DNA from: Smithella sp.
GTDB taxonomy: Bacteria; Desulfobacterota; Syntrophia; Syntrophales; Smithellaceae
Length of the DNA stretch: 55,650 nt
NCBI GenBank assembly: GCA_007244375.1
Contig: SCVW01000033.1
Coordinates: forward strand, 1 to 55,650
Direction: 5' to 3'
The position numbers were made by a program, and so were the translations under genes. Positions 18,252-26,427 of this stretch are shown piece by piece (positions within the stretch are counted from its first letter, which is position 1; each line of letters starts with the position of its first letter). A model generated the notes under the pieces. That model was given only the letters and a program-made list of their open reading frames with translations. It was not told the DNA's origin and searched no databases.

Positions 18252-18500
18252 TTACTTGGAAATGTCTTTCATGATCTTCAAGGCTCCCTGATATAATTCT
18301 ATAAAACAGCCTATAATGGCCAGGGAAAATAAACCCAACATGAATTTCGGGGCAGTACCCAGCAATTCATCCAAAAGTTTACCGATCCATAGGAAAAGAA
18401 AAGAGGCAAGTGCCAACGCAAATCCCCACGCCGACAACATAATAATTTCACGAAACATATCAGGATTTACACGGCGTGTTCTGTGTTTGATTACTGACAT
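18252..18500 (-). CDS. small AtpZ/AtpI-like two-helix membrane protein
   Basis: The 82-residue protein has two hydrophobic helices (about 18-42 and 49-70) joined by WIGKLLDELLGTAPKFM, close to the W-x-D-x-x-[LF]-G-T-x-P-x-[FM] hairpin of AtpZ, the small protein encoded ahead of many ATP synthase operons. No ATP synthase genes follow within the window, so the assignment rests on this pattern only. The 286 bp upstream (18501-18786) are AT-rich with nothing recognisable. Confidence 0.5.
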   Translation of the reverse strand: MSVIKHRTRRVNPDMFREIIMLSAWGFALALASFLFLWIGKLLDELLGTAPKFMLGLFSLAIIGCFIELYQGALKIMKDISK

Positions 18501-18786
18501 AATTTGTTTCCCTGTTTCACCTGTTTTCCTTTTAACGTAATAACCATATCAAAATATTAAATTTCTCAAGAATATTGTTATTCCTTTTTTATAAAATAAC
18601 TATCATTTCAAGGTTTTTCAACAGGAAGCAATCTTTTATTTCTGAAGGAAAATCATCTAAAAAGTTAACATGTTTCTGTAATTCCGGAATGTCTCCTTAG
18701 ATATGGAACACTCTCTCTTCTTTATTGATGCAGAGTACAAAGCTAATCAGTCTATTTGGAATTCTCAAGTACTGACCTGTTTCAGA

Positions 18787-19332
18787 CTATTCAATACAAG
18801 AAATTTTTTGAAATGTTGATATCTCTCTTATAGGAATTTTTTTCTTTAACAACTCTTCGGGAGGTTTGTCTTTTAAACAATAAGCTTGTTCCAAATAAAT
18901 ATAAACCGGAGACATTTTGGAATTGAATATCTTTGATTCAGTCAACATTTCATTAAAAATTTCACAAATCCCTGAATCTTCTCTAATAAACCCTCTTATT
19001 TCCGGAACGGAAACTTTACCCCCTTTAGAACTGTTTACTATTTCAATATAACCAACGTAATTTTTATATTCTTCTGGCATACTCTTTACAGCATTAATAA
19101 TAACACTGATATTTTCAAATCCGGAAACAGGGATAACCCCTATATAAGAAATATTACTTGTCCTACGTGACCGAAATAATGCTGAGTTGTTTTTCCCCAA
19201 AAACGTTGTCGACTTATGTTTTTCCAATATATTAAAACTGATCGGCAAAAGAGAATTTATGAATTTATGAAATTCATTCAACATTTCAGGTGACCATATT
19301 GTCGGGAGTTTGGAATGATCATTCGGAGACAT
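18787..19332 (-). CDS. hypothetical cytosolic protein
   Basis: From the ATG at 19332 (AAAGG 9 nt upstream; the ATG at 19341 is too close to it) the protein has 181 residues, no signal peptide and no membrane segment. It mixes charged and hydrophobic stretches (GVIPVSGFENISVIINAVKSMPEEYKNYVGYIEIV, EIRGFIREDSGICEIFNEML). I do not recognise a family. Codon use is AT-rich like its surroundings, and it is isolated, with a strong hairpin upstream at 19388-19422. Confidence 0.6.
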   Translation of the reverse strand: MSPNDHSKLPTIWSPEMLNEFHKFINSLLPISFNILEKHKSTTFLGKNNSALFRSRRTSNISYIGVIPVSGFENISVIINAVKSMPEEYKNYVGYIEIVNSSKGGKVSVPEIRGFIREDSGICEIFNEMLTESKIFNSKMSPVYIYLEQAYCLKDKPPEELLKKKIPIREISTFQKISCIE

Positions 19333-19387
19333 GATTTTCATCCTTTCCTTTAATTTCTAGTTTAAAAAAATAGATTACCATAACACA

Positions 19388-19422
19388 AGAACCCACTTTC
19401 TCTCTTTAAGAAAGTGGGTTCT
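19388..19422. promoter_or_regulatory. perfect 14-bp stem-loop upstream of the 18787-19332 gene
   Basis: AGAACCCACTTTCT (19388-19401), loop CTCTTTA, AGAAAGTGGGTTCT (19409-19422). No T-run follows on either strand, so it is not an obvious terminator; it lies 56 bp before the start codon of the minus-strand gene and could fold in its leader RNA. 19423-19694 hold nothing else I can identify. Confidence 0.5.
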
Positions 19423-19694
19423 ATGCCTTTTACCGTATCATTCATCTAATATACTCACTTCATTTGAAAATTTTATGAGTAACAGACTACTGATAAAATA
19501 TTTTGAAATCTTTTTTATAAATAACTTTTAATAGAAAATATTTCAATAAATTACTTGTCCATCCGTAACATAATACTGCTGATCTTTTTGTTAATTTTAC
19601 TATATCTTAATATAGAATTCAGCCACTTTTTGATTATTTTTAAGAAGAATAAACAAACATTGGTCATTCCGACATCTGCTACCAAAACAAGAAA

Positions 19695-20005
19695 CTATTC
19701 TCCGATTATTTTTACTAAAACTCTTTTCTTACGTCTGTCGTCAAACTCACCGTAAAATATCTGTTCCCACGGTCCGAAATCAAGACTGCTTTTTGTTATA
19801 GTTACAACAACTTCACGACCCATAATCTGTCGCTTTAAATGAGCATCACCGTTATCCTCTCCTGTTCTATTATGGTGATAATTTGCAATTGGTTAATGCG
19901 CAAGCCTCTCCAACCATTCTTAATAGTCCTGATGCAAACCTGATTCGTCATCATTGATAAATACAGCGGAATGTTGAACCAAAGTTCTTTTCTGTATGAT
20001 TTCAT
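19695..20005 (-). pseudogene. degraded yjbQ-type gene (UPF0047, secondary thiamine-phosphate synthase)
   Basis: The minus strand from an ATG at 20005 encodes MKSYRKELWFNIP, the family's start, then jumps with a frame change to HSAVFINDDESGLHQDY, an in-frame TAA, EWLERLAH, a second TAA, and [20 protein letters not shown] followed by [20 protein letters not shown] and an ending VLVKIIGE before TAG at 19695. The C-terminal region is a clear YjbQ match. Roughly 30-35 residues between the N-terminal piece and HSAVF are missing and two stops are present, so the gene is dead. Intact YjbQ proteins are about 135-140 residues. Confidence 0.85.
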
Positions 20006-20016
20006 TTTTCTCTCTA

Positions 20017-20703
20017 TTAAGTGGCTAAAAGCTTTTCAATCCATTGTCTGGATATTCTCACAATCTTCTCATAAATTTCGGATTCCCTTATGCCCATGGA
20101 CTTGGGGACATGAAAAGAATGATCGCCGCCTTCAATTATTTTCAGATCCCATGGAGCAGCCAACCTGCTCAGGACATCTTGCAGTTTTTCCATGTTGCAA
20201 AGGTTATCCCTTGTACCCGTGAAAAAGAGCATCGGTAACTTTATCTGATACAAGTGAGCGTCTCTTATCTTCGATTGATCACCGGCCGGATGCAAAGGAT
20301 AACCGAGAAATATCAGACCTTCTACCGGCAATCTTTTTTCGGCAACCAATTGAGAAGCTACACGTCCGCCCATAGACTTACCGGCTGCTATTATATGACC
20401 TACATTAACAGTTGAGTTCTCCTGAAAATGACGACAAACGGCTGTCCAGGTATCTTCCAGCTTCTTCTGACTATCGGGTGACTTCAGACCTTTTTCCTTG
20501 TACGGGAAATTAAACCGCAACGTCGGGTAACCTGCCTCGGCCAAGCCATCAGTAAAGGCAACGATAAGTTCATTCTCCATATCGTTACCCATGCCATGAG
20601 CCGTGATTACTCCCGCTCCTAATGTCTTATCCGGCGGCATGGTTAAAATTGCCGATACGGACTCATCTTTCGTAACAGGGATGGTCAATCTCTTACCGGT
20701 CAT
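20017..20703 (-). CDS. alpha/beta hydrolase (TEX30/KANL3-like family)
   Basis: The 228-residue protein is a compact alpha/beta hydrolase: VITAHGMGNDMEN near the oxyanion site, nucleophile elbow GKSMGGRVASQL, acid in FFTGTRDNLCN and histidine in GGDHSFHVPKS. This small bacterial family has no agreed substrate; a cytosolic esterase or dienelactone-hydrolase-like activity is likely since no signal peptide is present. An AAGGAGAATTTCC ribosome binding site precedes the ATG. It starts 12 bp before the dead yjbQ gene, so both may once have shared a transcript. Confidence 0.85.
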   Translation of the reverse strand: MTGKRLTIPVTKDESVSAILTMPPDKTLGAGVITAHGMGNDMENELIVAFTDGLAEAGYPTLRFNFPYKEKGLKSPDSQKKLEDTWTAVCRHFQENSTVNVGHIIAAGKSMGGRVASQLVAEKRLPVEGLIFLGYPLHPAGDQSKIRDAHLYQIKLPMLFFTGTRDNLCNMEKLQDVLSRLAAPWDLKIIEGGDHSFHVPKSMGIRESEIYEKIVRISRQWIEKLLAT

Positions 20704-20884
20704 GGAAATTCTCCTTAATGATTATCCGAAACTTTTATAAAGATGTTTTTTACAACCACTGGCGCAACCTAACACAAATTTAAGAAATTGAATATTGAGT
20801 GTTACTGCGTGAATAAATTTCTAAAATTGACATTCCCTTCTTGAGAAAGAGAACGAACAAAGCAAATATTCTTTATTAATTATT

Positions 20885-21274
20885 TTAGAAACGATTATCC
20901 CATGTTTTGAATTTTTTCCTGCAGTAATTTTCCAACGATTTATAACTATCAAAATATCTTGTTGCTGTTTTGGAAACAGAACTTTTAAATTCGCAGTTTT
21001 CAACAGAATGTTCACGGCAGGTAATGGGACGATTTTCATAAATAGAACATTTTCCGTCATGTCCAAGATGAATGCAGGCATTATAGATAATCAGATACCA
21101 TCCTGAAGAATCTTTGAATGCCTTTACATTTTTATGAAATAATTGCCATAACAGACCATCAAAATCACGAATTGTTCGCGGCGCAGATATTTTTTCCGTA
21201 ATGTATCTGCAACATAACTGATCACATCTATGACATTTAGACACAGATTTTTTCTTAAGAGTTTTTCTTTGCAT
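20885..21274 (-). CDS. YkgJ-family cysteine-cluster protein
   Basis: The 129-residue protein has the cysteine pattern of the YkgJ/CxxCxxCC family: KCHRCDQLCCRYI near residues 14-26 and CIHLGHDGKCSIYENRPITCREH near 67-89, plus an extra Cys in VENCEF. These proteins are thought to bind an iron-sulphur or zinc cluster; the function is unknown. It is basic at its N-terminus and has no transport signal. Confidence 0.85.
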   Translation of the reverse strand: MQRKTLKKKSVSKCHRCDQLCCRYITEKISAPRTIRDFDGLLWQLFHKNVKAFKDSSGWYLIIYNACIHLGHDGKCSIYENRPITCREHSVENCEFKSSVSKTATRYFDSYKSLENYCRKKFKTWDNRF

Positions 21275-21431
21275 AAAATTCCCATTTACAAAAACATTAA
21301 ATCATTTTGATAAAGGCTTCCCCAAAAAGTCCGGAGGTAAGATTCCCGAATATTATAGGAAGCTTTTCCAAAGTGTCGAGATGCCAGACACGCATCACCC
21401 TCATACCGAGGCGGCCATATTAATTTTCAGG

Positions 21432-21549
21432 GCTGTTCAGAAGTGCTGAGATGCTAGGCGCGCAAGAATCACATCGCGAGGCGTATCTTTTAATACGTTG
21501 AGCGATGGGATTTGCAGCGCAACAACGCAGATCAGTGCCTTTCAACAGC
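21432..21549. repeat. long-hairpin repeat with inverted ends (family A, copy 1)
   Basis: About 118 bp starting GGCTGTTCAGAAG and ending in the inverted CCTTTCAACAGC. The inside folds into one long stem: GCGCGCAAG with TTGCAGCGC, CATCGC with GCGATG, and CGTAT with ATACG around a short loop. It ends 10 bp from the polA stop codon. Copy 2 (24864-24983) is nearly identical in the core. The gap 21275-21431 holds a possible diverged relative (around 21375-21420) but no gene. Confidence 0.75.
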
Positions 21550-21558
21550 ACTGCCTCG

Positions 21559-24216
21559 TCAGTGAGCTTCGTCCCAGTTCTTACCAAATGCAATCTCCAC
21601 TTTCAACGGCACCTTGAGCTTAATAACTTCTTCCATTTCTTTTTTGACAAGCGCTATTATTTCTTCTTTTTCTTCTGCCGGGGCTTCAACAACAAGCTCG
21701 TCATGCACCTGCATAATCAATCTGGCAGAAAGTTTTTTCTTCAAAAACAAATTAGCAATGTTGACCATCGCCACCTTAATAAGATCGGCAGCAGTACCCT
21801 GAATGGGAGTATTTATGGCCATGCGTTCGGCAAACTGGCGCACGGAAGGAATCTTGTTTTTCAGTTCCGGCAAGTAACGGCGGCGATTGAGCAGTGTGCA
21901 GACAAAGCCGTCCCGGCGCGCCCCTTCCAAAATACCATCCAGATAGATGCGTATTTTTTTATAGCGTTGAAAATATCCTTCAATATATTCCTGCGCGATT
22001 TTCATGGAAACGCCCAGTTCTTTAGCCAGACCGAAGGCGCTCATCCCGTAAAGAATGCCGAAGTTGATGACTTTAGCCTGGCGGCGCATATCGGCATTAA
22101 CCATCTGCGGAAAAACTCCGAAAACATCCGACGCCGTGCGTGTGTGAATATCCTCGTCAGAGGCAAAGGCGTCAATGAGCGCTTTGTCTTCCGATAAATG
22201 TGCCAGTACCCTAAGCTCTATTTGCGAATAGTCGGCGGAAATCAAGAAACAATCCGGATCGGCGATGAAAGCCTGACGGATTCTTTTGCCTTCCAGAGTC
22301 CGGATAGGAATGTTCTGCAAATTGGGATTACTGCTCGAGAGTCTGCCTGTTGCCGTTACTGTCTGGTTATATGATGTATGAATTCTGCCGGTCTTGGGAT
22401 TGATCAAAGCGGGCAGAGCGTCCACATAAGTTGATTTGAGCTTGGTCAGTGAGCGGTAAGCCAGAATCTCTGCCGGAAGTTCATGACTACGGGCAAGATC
22501 AGTGAGCACATCCACATCCGTGGAATAACCCTCTTTTGTTTTCTTTCCAGAGGGTAATTTTAGTTTTTCAAATAAAATATTCTGCAACTGTTTGGGCGAA
22601 TTGATATTGAATTTTTCACCGGCGAGGCGGTGAATCTTTTCTTCAGATATAGAGAGCAATTGCGTAAGATCCGCCGACATCTGCTGCAGAAGAGAAGTAT
22701 CCACCAGCACACCTTTCTTCTCCATTTCAGAAAGAACGTGCAGAAGCGGCATCTCTACTTTGCGGAAGAGCTCAATGGCATCTATTTTTTTTAACTGCGC
22801 GGTTATCACCGGAGCAAGTTCATCAATGGCATCGGCGCGCTGTCCTGCGTAACCGGTCATCTTATCGAGCGGCACTAAAGCCAAGGGATAAGTTTTTCCT
22901 TTGCCTCCGGCAACATCGTTGGGCGCGGGAATTCGCTCATGTAGATATTCCCAGACAACTTCATCGAGATTATAGGAATTTTTAGCCGGATTAAGCAAAT
23001 AAGCGGCCAGCAGCAAATCTTCGCCTGACTGAACTTCAAAACCATCCAGAGAAACAAGCGTTGTTTTCAAATCATAAACGTATTTTTTTATTCCGGGACT
23101 GCTCAGGACAGGAGCAAGAGCGGAGAATACTTCTTTTACCGGCAACTGCTCTAAAACGTTTGTATGACCAATCGGAATGTAAAAAGCATCTTTGCCTTCG
23201 CTAAGAGCAATACCGACTAAATCTGTCGGAGGATTTTTTTCAAAAATTACTTCCAGTGAAATTTCATGGCTTTTTTTCAAATGGGAGACAAGTTCATCAA
23301 GTGATTTTCTATCTAAGATTTGTTTGTATTCTTTGGCCGGTTTTGCCTTATCCTGTTTAATTTCCTGCAGCAGCGAAGAAAATTCAAATTCACTGAAAAG
23401 CTTCGAAAGAACTTCCTTGTCCGGTACTCTGACTGCCGCATCCCGAATATCGAAATCGATTTCGACGTCTTTTCTGATATTGGCGAGCTGACGGCTAAGT
23501 CTTGCCTGCTCGGCATACTGACGAAAGCTTTCGCGCAGTTTAACGTTTCTCAAATTCTCCGAATTCTTTATAACTTCTTCTACAGATCCATATTCCTCGA
23601 TCAGCCGTTGCGCCGTTTTGGGACCGATGCCGGGAACTCCCGGAATGTTGTCGGATGTATCGCCCATCAATCCCAGAATCTCCACTACCTTGTCGGGCCC
23701 AACACCGAATTTTTCTTTCACCGCAGCAGCATCATAGGTTTTATCTCTCATTGTATCGATCATGGTGACGTTTTCACCAACCAACTGCATCAAATCCTTG
23801 TCACCGGAAATAATAGCTGTCCGCCAGCCTTTTTCATTCGCCAGAACAGTAATCGTTCCGATCAGATCGTCAGCTTCGATTCCCTGTTTTTCCAGGACGC
23901 AAATGGAAAATCCACGAACGACATCCTTGATAAACGGAACCTGAGGAATAAGATCGTCCGGCATTGGCTTGCGCGTCGCCTTGTAGTCTTCAAATTCTCC
24001 GTGACGCGTTGTCGGCCCCTTGAGATCAAATGTCACTACAATATAGTCCGGCTGAAGCTCCCGTTTGAGTTTTAAGAGCATATTGGTAAAGCCGTAAATC
24101 GCGTTGGTGGGAAAACCTTTGGAGTTTGTCAGAAGAGGCAATGCGTAAAAGGCACGATAGATGTAATTGCTGCCGTCAACAAGAGCCACCAGAGGTGTTT
24201 TATTTTTTTCTGCCAT
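21559..24216 (-). CDS. polA: DNA polymerase I
   Basis: The 885-residue protein has three parts: the 5'-3' nuclease/FEN domain (about 1-300; VDGSNYIYRAFYALP, GIEADDLIGT, SGDKDLMQL, GDTSDNIPGVPGIGPKTA), an exonuclease-fold domain (about 305-490) and the family A polymerase (motif A DYSQIELRVLAHLS, motif B RRQAKVINFGILYGMSAFGLA, motif C MQVHDELV). In the middle domain the D-x-E of active proofreaders reads L-E-V-I, and the second aspartate site (YDLKTTL) is also altered, so 3'-5' proofreading is probably lost, as in Bacillus-type enzymes. It acts in Okazaki fragment maturation and repair. Confidence 0.98.
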   Translation of the reverse strand: MAEKNKTPLVALVDGSNYIYRAFYALPLLTNSKGFPTNAIYGFTNMLLKLKRELQPDYIVVTFDLKGPTTRHGEFEDYKATRKPMPDDLIPQVPFIKDVVRGFSICVLEKQGIEADDLIGTITVLANEKGWRTAIISGDKDLMQLVGENVTMIDTMRDKTYDAAAVKEKFGVGPDKVVEILGLMGDTSDNIPGVPGIGPKTAQRLIEEYGSVEEVIKNSENLRNVKLRESFRQYAEQARLSRQLANIRKDVEIDFDIRDAAVRVPDKEVLSKLFSEFEFSSLLQEIKQDKAKPAKEYKQILDRKSLDELVSHLKKSHEISLEVIFEKNPPTDLVGIALSEGKDAFYIPIGHTNVLEQLPVKEVFSALAPVLSSPGIKKYVYDLKTTLVSLDGFEVQSGEDLLLAAYLLNPAKNSYNLDEVVWEYLHERIPAPNDVAGGKGKTYPLALVPLDKMTGYAGQRADAIDELAPVITAQLKKIDAIELFRKVEMPLLHVLSEMEKKGVLVDTSLLQQMSADLTQLLSISEEKIHRLAGEKFNINSPKQLQNILFEKLKLPSGKKTKEGYSTDVDVLTDLARSHELPAEILAYRSLTKLKSTYVDALPALINPKTGRIHTSYNQTVTATGRLSSSNPNLQNIPIRTLEGKRIRQAFIADPDCFLISADYSQIELRVLAHLSEDKALIDAFASDEDIHTRTASDVFGVFPQMVNADMRRQAKVINFGILYGMSAFGLAKELGVSMKIAQEYIEGYFQRYKKIRIYLDGILEGARRDGFVCTLLNRRRYLPELKNKIPSVRQFAERMAINTPIQGTAADLIKVAMVNIANLFLKKKLSARLIMQVHDELVVEAPAEEKEEIIALVKKEMEEVIKLKVPLKVEIAFGKNWDEAH

Positions 24217-24276
24217 AAATCATGATTCCCATTTCAATAGATAATTGCCATTTCTAGTCACATTTAACTTGCTGGT

Positions 24277-24395
24277 GCGTATTTGGAAGCATACCGCGGC
24301 GGCAAGGAGGAGGTGCCGGAGACGTATATGATAATACGTTAAGGACGCCGACGACGCTGCCAACAAAGGTAAGCAATCAAAGACGGGCCAGCTTT
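24277..24395. repeat. structured intergenic repeat (family B, copy 1)
   Basis: The core GAGACGTAT-N6-ATACGTTAAGGA and the following GCCGACGACGCTGCCAACAA match the core of the MITE at 31022-31168 (GAGACGTAT...ATACGTTGAGGA, GCCGACAACC, TGTGCCAACAA). It lies in the gap between polA and the siroheme decarboxylase gene, whose stop is at 24395. The ends are less clear than in the 31-kb copy. Confidence 0.55.
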
Positions 24396-24841
24396 TACAT
24401 GTCAAAGGAAGCGTTAATTTTAAACGTCCTCACCGCCCGCATATCCAGAATCTCTGTTAGGCCGGTTTTTTCTTTGATTTCCCTTAGAAAATTCTCCAGC
24501 TCATCGGCACTCGCCGCGCTGACGGTAAACCAGATATTGTATTCGTTATTGCGCCTGTAATTATGTGTCACATTTTTATTGGAGTTCACTACCGCAACAA
24601 AGCCTTCTATTTTTTCTTCGGGCACGCACGCCGCGCAAAGCGTGCTGACACGTCCGAGTTTGGCTCCATCAAAAATAGCGCCGATCCGGCGGATTATTCC
24701 CTCGTTCTTCATTTTCTGAACACGACGGATCGTTTCTTCTTCGCTGATGCCGCAACGCTCACCGACAACTAAAAAAGGTTGCTCCAGCAGAGGGAATTCT
24801 TTCTGCAGAATGTTCAAAATTTTCTTATCAATATCATCCAT
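24395..24841 (-). CDS. siroheme decarboxylase subunit (AhbA/AhbB, Lrp/AsnC-like)
   Basis: The 148-residue protein has an Lrp-type helix-turn-helix (ERCGISEEETIRRVQKMKNEGIIRRIGAIFDGAKLG) and an alpha/beta ligand-binding half with NVTHNYRRNNEYNIWFTVSA. The HNYRR-x4-YN[IL]WF pattern marks AhbA/AhbB and the related NirD/L/G/H proteins rather than amino-acid-sensing Lrp regulators. The complex decarboxylates siroheme to 12,18-didecarboxysiroheme. Known systems use two different subunits; only one is in this window. It lies downstream of ahbD in the haem gene block, separated by a family A repeat. Confidence 0.85.
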   Translation of the reverse strand: MDDIDKKILNILQKEFPLLEQPFLVVGERCGISEEETIRRVQKMKNEGIIRRIGAIFDGAKLGRVSTLCAACVPEEKIEGFVAVVNSNKNVTHNYRRNNEYNIWFTVSAASADELENFLREIKEKTGLTEILDMRAVRTFKINASFDM

Positions 24842-24863
24842 AATCTTTTTCCCATTTATATAA

Positions 24864-24983
24864 GGCTGTTCAAAAGCACCGGGATGCTAGGCGCGCAAGA
24901 ATCATATCGCGAGGCGTATATCTTAATACGTTGAGCGATGGGATTAGCAGCGCAACAACGCAGACCGATGCTTTTCAACGGCC
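24864..24983. repeat. long-hairpin repeat (family A, copy 2), overlapping the ahbD stop
   Basis: Ends are GGCTGTTCAAAAGCA and the inverted TGCTTTTCAACGGCC (13 of 15 positions pair). The core is the same long stem as at 21432-21549, differing at only a few positions. Its right end supplies the last two codons and the stop of ahbD (stop at 24975-24977). Confidence 0.78.
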
Positions 24984-26033
24984 TTTGGGCTCGTATAGGC
25001 ATAACGGTTCTTCAGATAGATAATCCCCTGTCGCCTCATACGCCCGCGCGCGGCAACCGCCGCACACCTTGATAAATTCGCAGCGTCCGCACTTGCCGCT
25101 GTATTTACTGTAATCCCGCAAGTTGCGGAATACTTCCGATTTTTCCCATATGCTCGCAAAACTTTTTTTCTTTATATTGCCGCAATCCAGTTCCAGATAA
25201 CCGCAGGGTTGAACTTGACCAACATGAGAAATAAAACAAAACGTGATTCCGCCAAGGCATCCTCTGGTCATTTCCTGAAAATGTCCCGTTGGTTTCTTTC
25301 TTGGCTCTACCTCTTTACTCTTGCTCTGATGCATGATGCGAAAGTAATGCGGCGCACAGGTGGCCTTAAGCTGAATTTCACACTTAAGGCTTTCCCGATA
25401 AAACCACTTAAGCGTCTCTTCGTAATCTGCGGCTGTTATCGCCTGCCCGGCCAGATCCTTGCCCCGCCCGGTCGGCACTAACAAAAAAATATGATGTGCT
25501 GCCGCTCCGATATCTTTTGCTAATTTTAAAATGTTTTTAATCTGATTCAGATTATTGGTTGTGATGGTCGTGTTAATTTGAAATTCTATGCCTGAATTTT
25601 TAAGCACTTCAATACCGGTCATCGCGCCGGCAAACGCACCTTTTTGCTGACGAAAGATATCATGGCTGTGCGCGTCCTTGCCGTCAATGCTAATACTGAC
25701 TCTCTTAATCCCGCTTTCCTTCATTTTGCCAGCGACTGCCGGGGTCACCAGAGTGCCGTTTGTCGCCATGACCATGCGCAAACCTTTGTTTGTTCCGTAG
25801 GTTGCAATCTCAAAAATATCCGGACGCAGCAGCGGCTCGCCGCCGGTAAGAATAATCACCGGCGAGGATACAGTGGCAATTTCATCAACAAGATTCAGAC
25901 ACTTATCCGTGGAAAGTTCCCCTGCATAAGGCCCGCAATTAGATGCCGCCCGGCAATGCGCGCAGTTCAGGTTGCAACTGCGCGTCACTTCCCACGCAAT
26001 CATGCGGACTGTATTGTCAAGCAATGATTCCAT
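24975..26033 (-). CDS. ahbD: AhbD-type radical SAM haem synthase (iron-coproporphyrin III decarboxylase)
   Basis: The 352-residue radical SAM protein has C-x3-C-x2-C at C20, C24, C27 (TRSCNLNCAHCRAA), the SAM-side GGEPLLRPD, and a C-terminal SPASM-like cluster region (CLGGITFCFIS, then CGRCEFIKVCGGCRARAYEATGDYLSEEPLC). This ending is typical of AhbD and NirJ. AhbD removes two carboxyl groups from iron-coproporphyrin III to make haem b without oxygen. Context with ahbC, hemB and a siroheme decarboxylase subunit fits AhbD rather than NirJ. The last residues come from the adjoining repeat. Confidence 0.9.
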   Translation of the reverse strand: MESLLDNTVRMIAWEVTRSCNLNCAHCRAASNCGPYAGELSTDKCLNLVDEIATVSSPVIILTGGEPLLRPDIFEIATYGTNKGLRMVMATNGTLVTPAVAGKMKESGIKRVSISIDGKDAHSHDIFRQQKGAFAGAMTGIEVLKNSGIEFQINTTITTNNLNQIKNILKLAKDIGAAAHHIFLLVPTGRGKDLAGQAITAADYEETLKWFYRESLKCEIQLKATCAPHYFRIMHQSKSKEVEPRKKPTGHFQEMTRGCLGGITFCFISHVGQVQPCGYLELDCGNIKKKSFASIWEKSEVFRNLRDYSKYSGKCGRCEFIKVCGGCRARAYEATGDYLSEEPLCLYEPKGR

Positions 26034-26053
26034 AATTTACATCTTAAAATTCT

Positions 26054-26409
26054 GTCATTCCGGCGAAGGCCGGAATCCAGTTAAACAATTGAATCATATA
26101 AATCATTCCAATTAGGATTACTTTCTTCAATTAGTCTGACCTTCCAAACTCTTTTCCATTCTTTTATATTCTTTTCCCGCTCAATAGCAGTGTCCATACT
26201 GTCATGCAACTCGTACCAGACCAAATTATGAACTTTGTATCGTTTCGTAAATCCTTTAACAAAATCGTTCTTATGTTCCCATATTCTTTTAACTAGTTCA
26301 GAAGTCACACCTATGTAAAGAGTCCCATTTCTCCCGCTAGTCAGAATATATACCGCCAGTTGCTTTATCATCATTCACTTTTCTGGATACCGGCCTTCGC
26401 CGGTATGAC
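26054..26409. mobile_element. REP-bracketed GIY-YIG element (unit 1)
   Basis: A 356-bp unit with a 27-nt imperfect palindrome at each end in inverted orientation: 26054-26080 (GTCATTCCGGCG...GGAATCCAG) and 26383-26409 (CTGGATACCGGCC...GGTATGAC). The left palindrome touches the nuclease stop codon and the right one begins 9 bp before its start, so there is almost nothing in the unit but the gene and its ends. It sits between hemB and ahbD. Confidence 0.7.
26081..26374 (-). CDS. single-domain GIY-YIG endonuclease
   Basis: The 97-residue protein is one GIY-YIG domain: VYILTS-x3-NGTLYIGVTSELVKRIWEHK carries the GIY (here VYI) and YIG motifs and the catalytic Arg; AIEREKNIKEWKRVWKVRLIEE holds the Glu of the family near its metal site. 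The end is NPNWNDLYD. Short proteins of this kind are often mislabelled as UvrC-like. It is about half identical to the protein at 30422-30709, and both are bracketed by the same palindromes. Confidence 0.9.
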   Translation of the reverse strand: MMIKQLAVYILTSGRNGTLYIGVTSELVKRIWEHKNDFVKGFTKRYKVHNLVWYELHDSMDTAIEREKNIKEWKRVWKVRLIEESNPNWNDLYDSIV

Positions 26410-26427
26410 GAAAGAGGAGATCAAATG

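Noticed and set aside
20821-21081. Minus-strand ORF of 86 codons overlapping the YkgJ-like gene in another frame
   Set aside because: Out of frame with the cysteine-rich protein and without a ribosome binding site.
21505-24075. Long plus-strand ORFs (230 and 251 codons) across polA
   Set aside because: Entirely antisense to polA, which has complete polymerase motifs; their translations are rich in F, H and N with no domain.
24395-24841. Lrp/AsnC amino-acid regulator
   Set aside because: The HNYRR...YNIWF signature and the neighbouring ahbC/ahbD genes mark it as a siroheme decarboxylase subunit.
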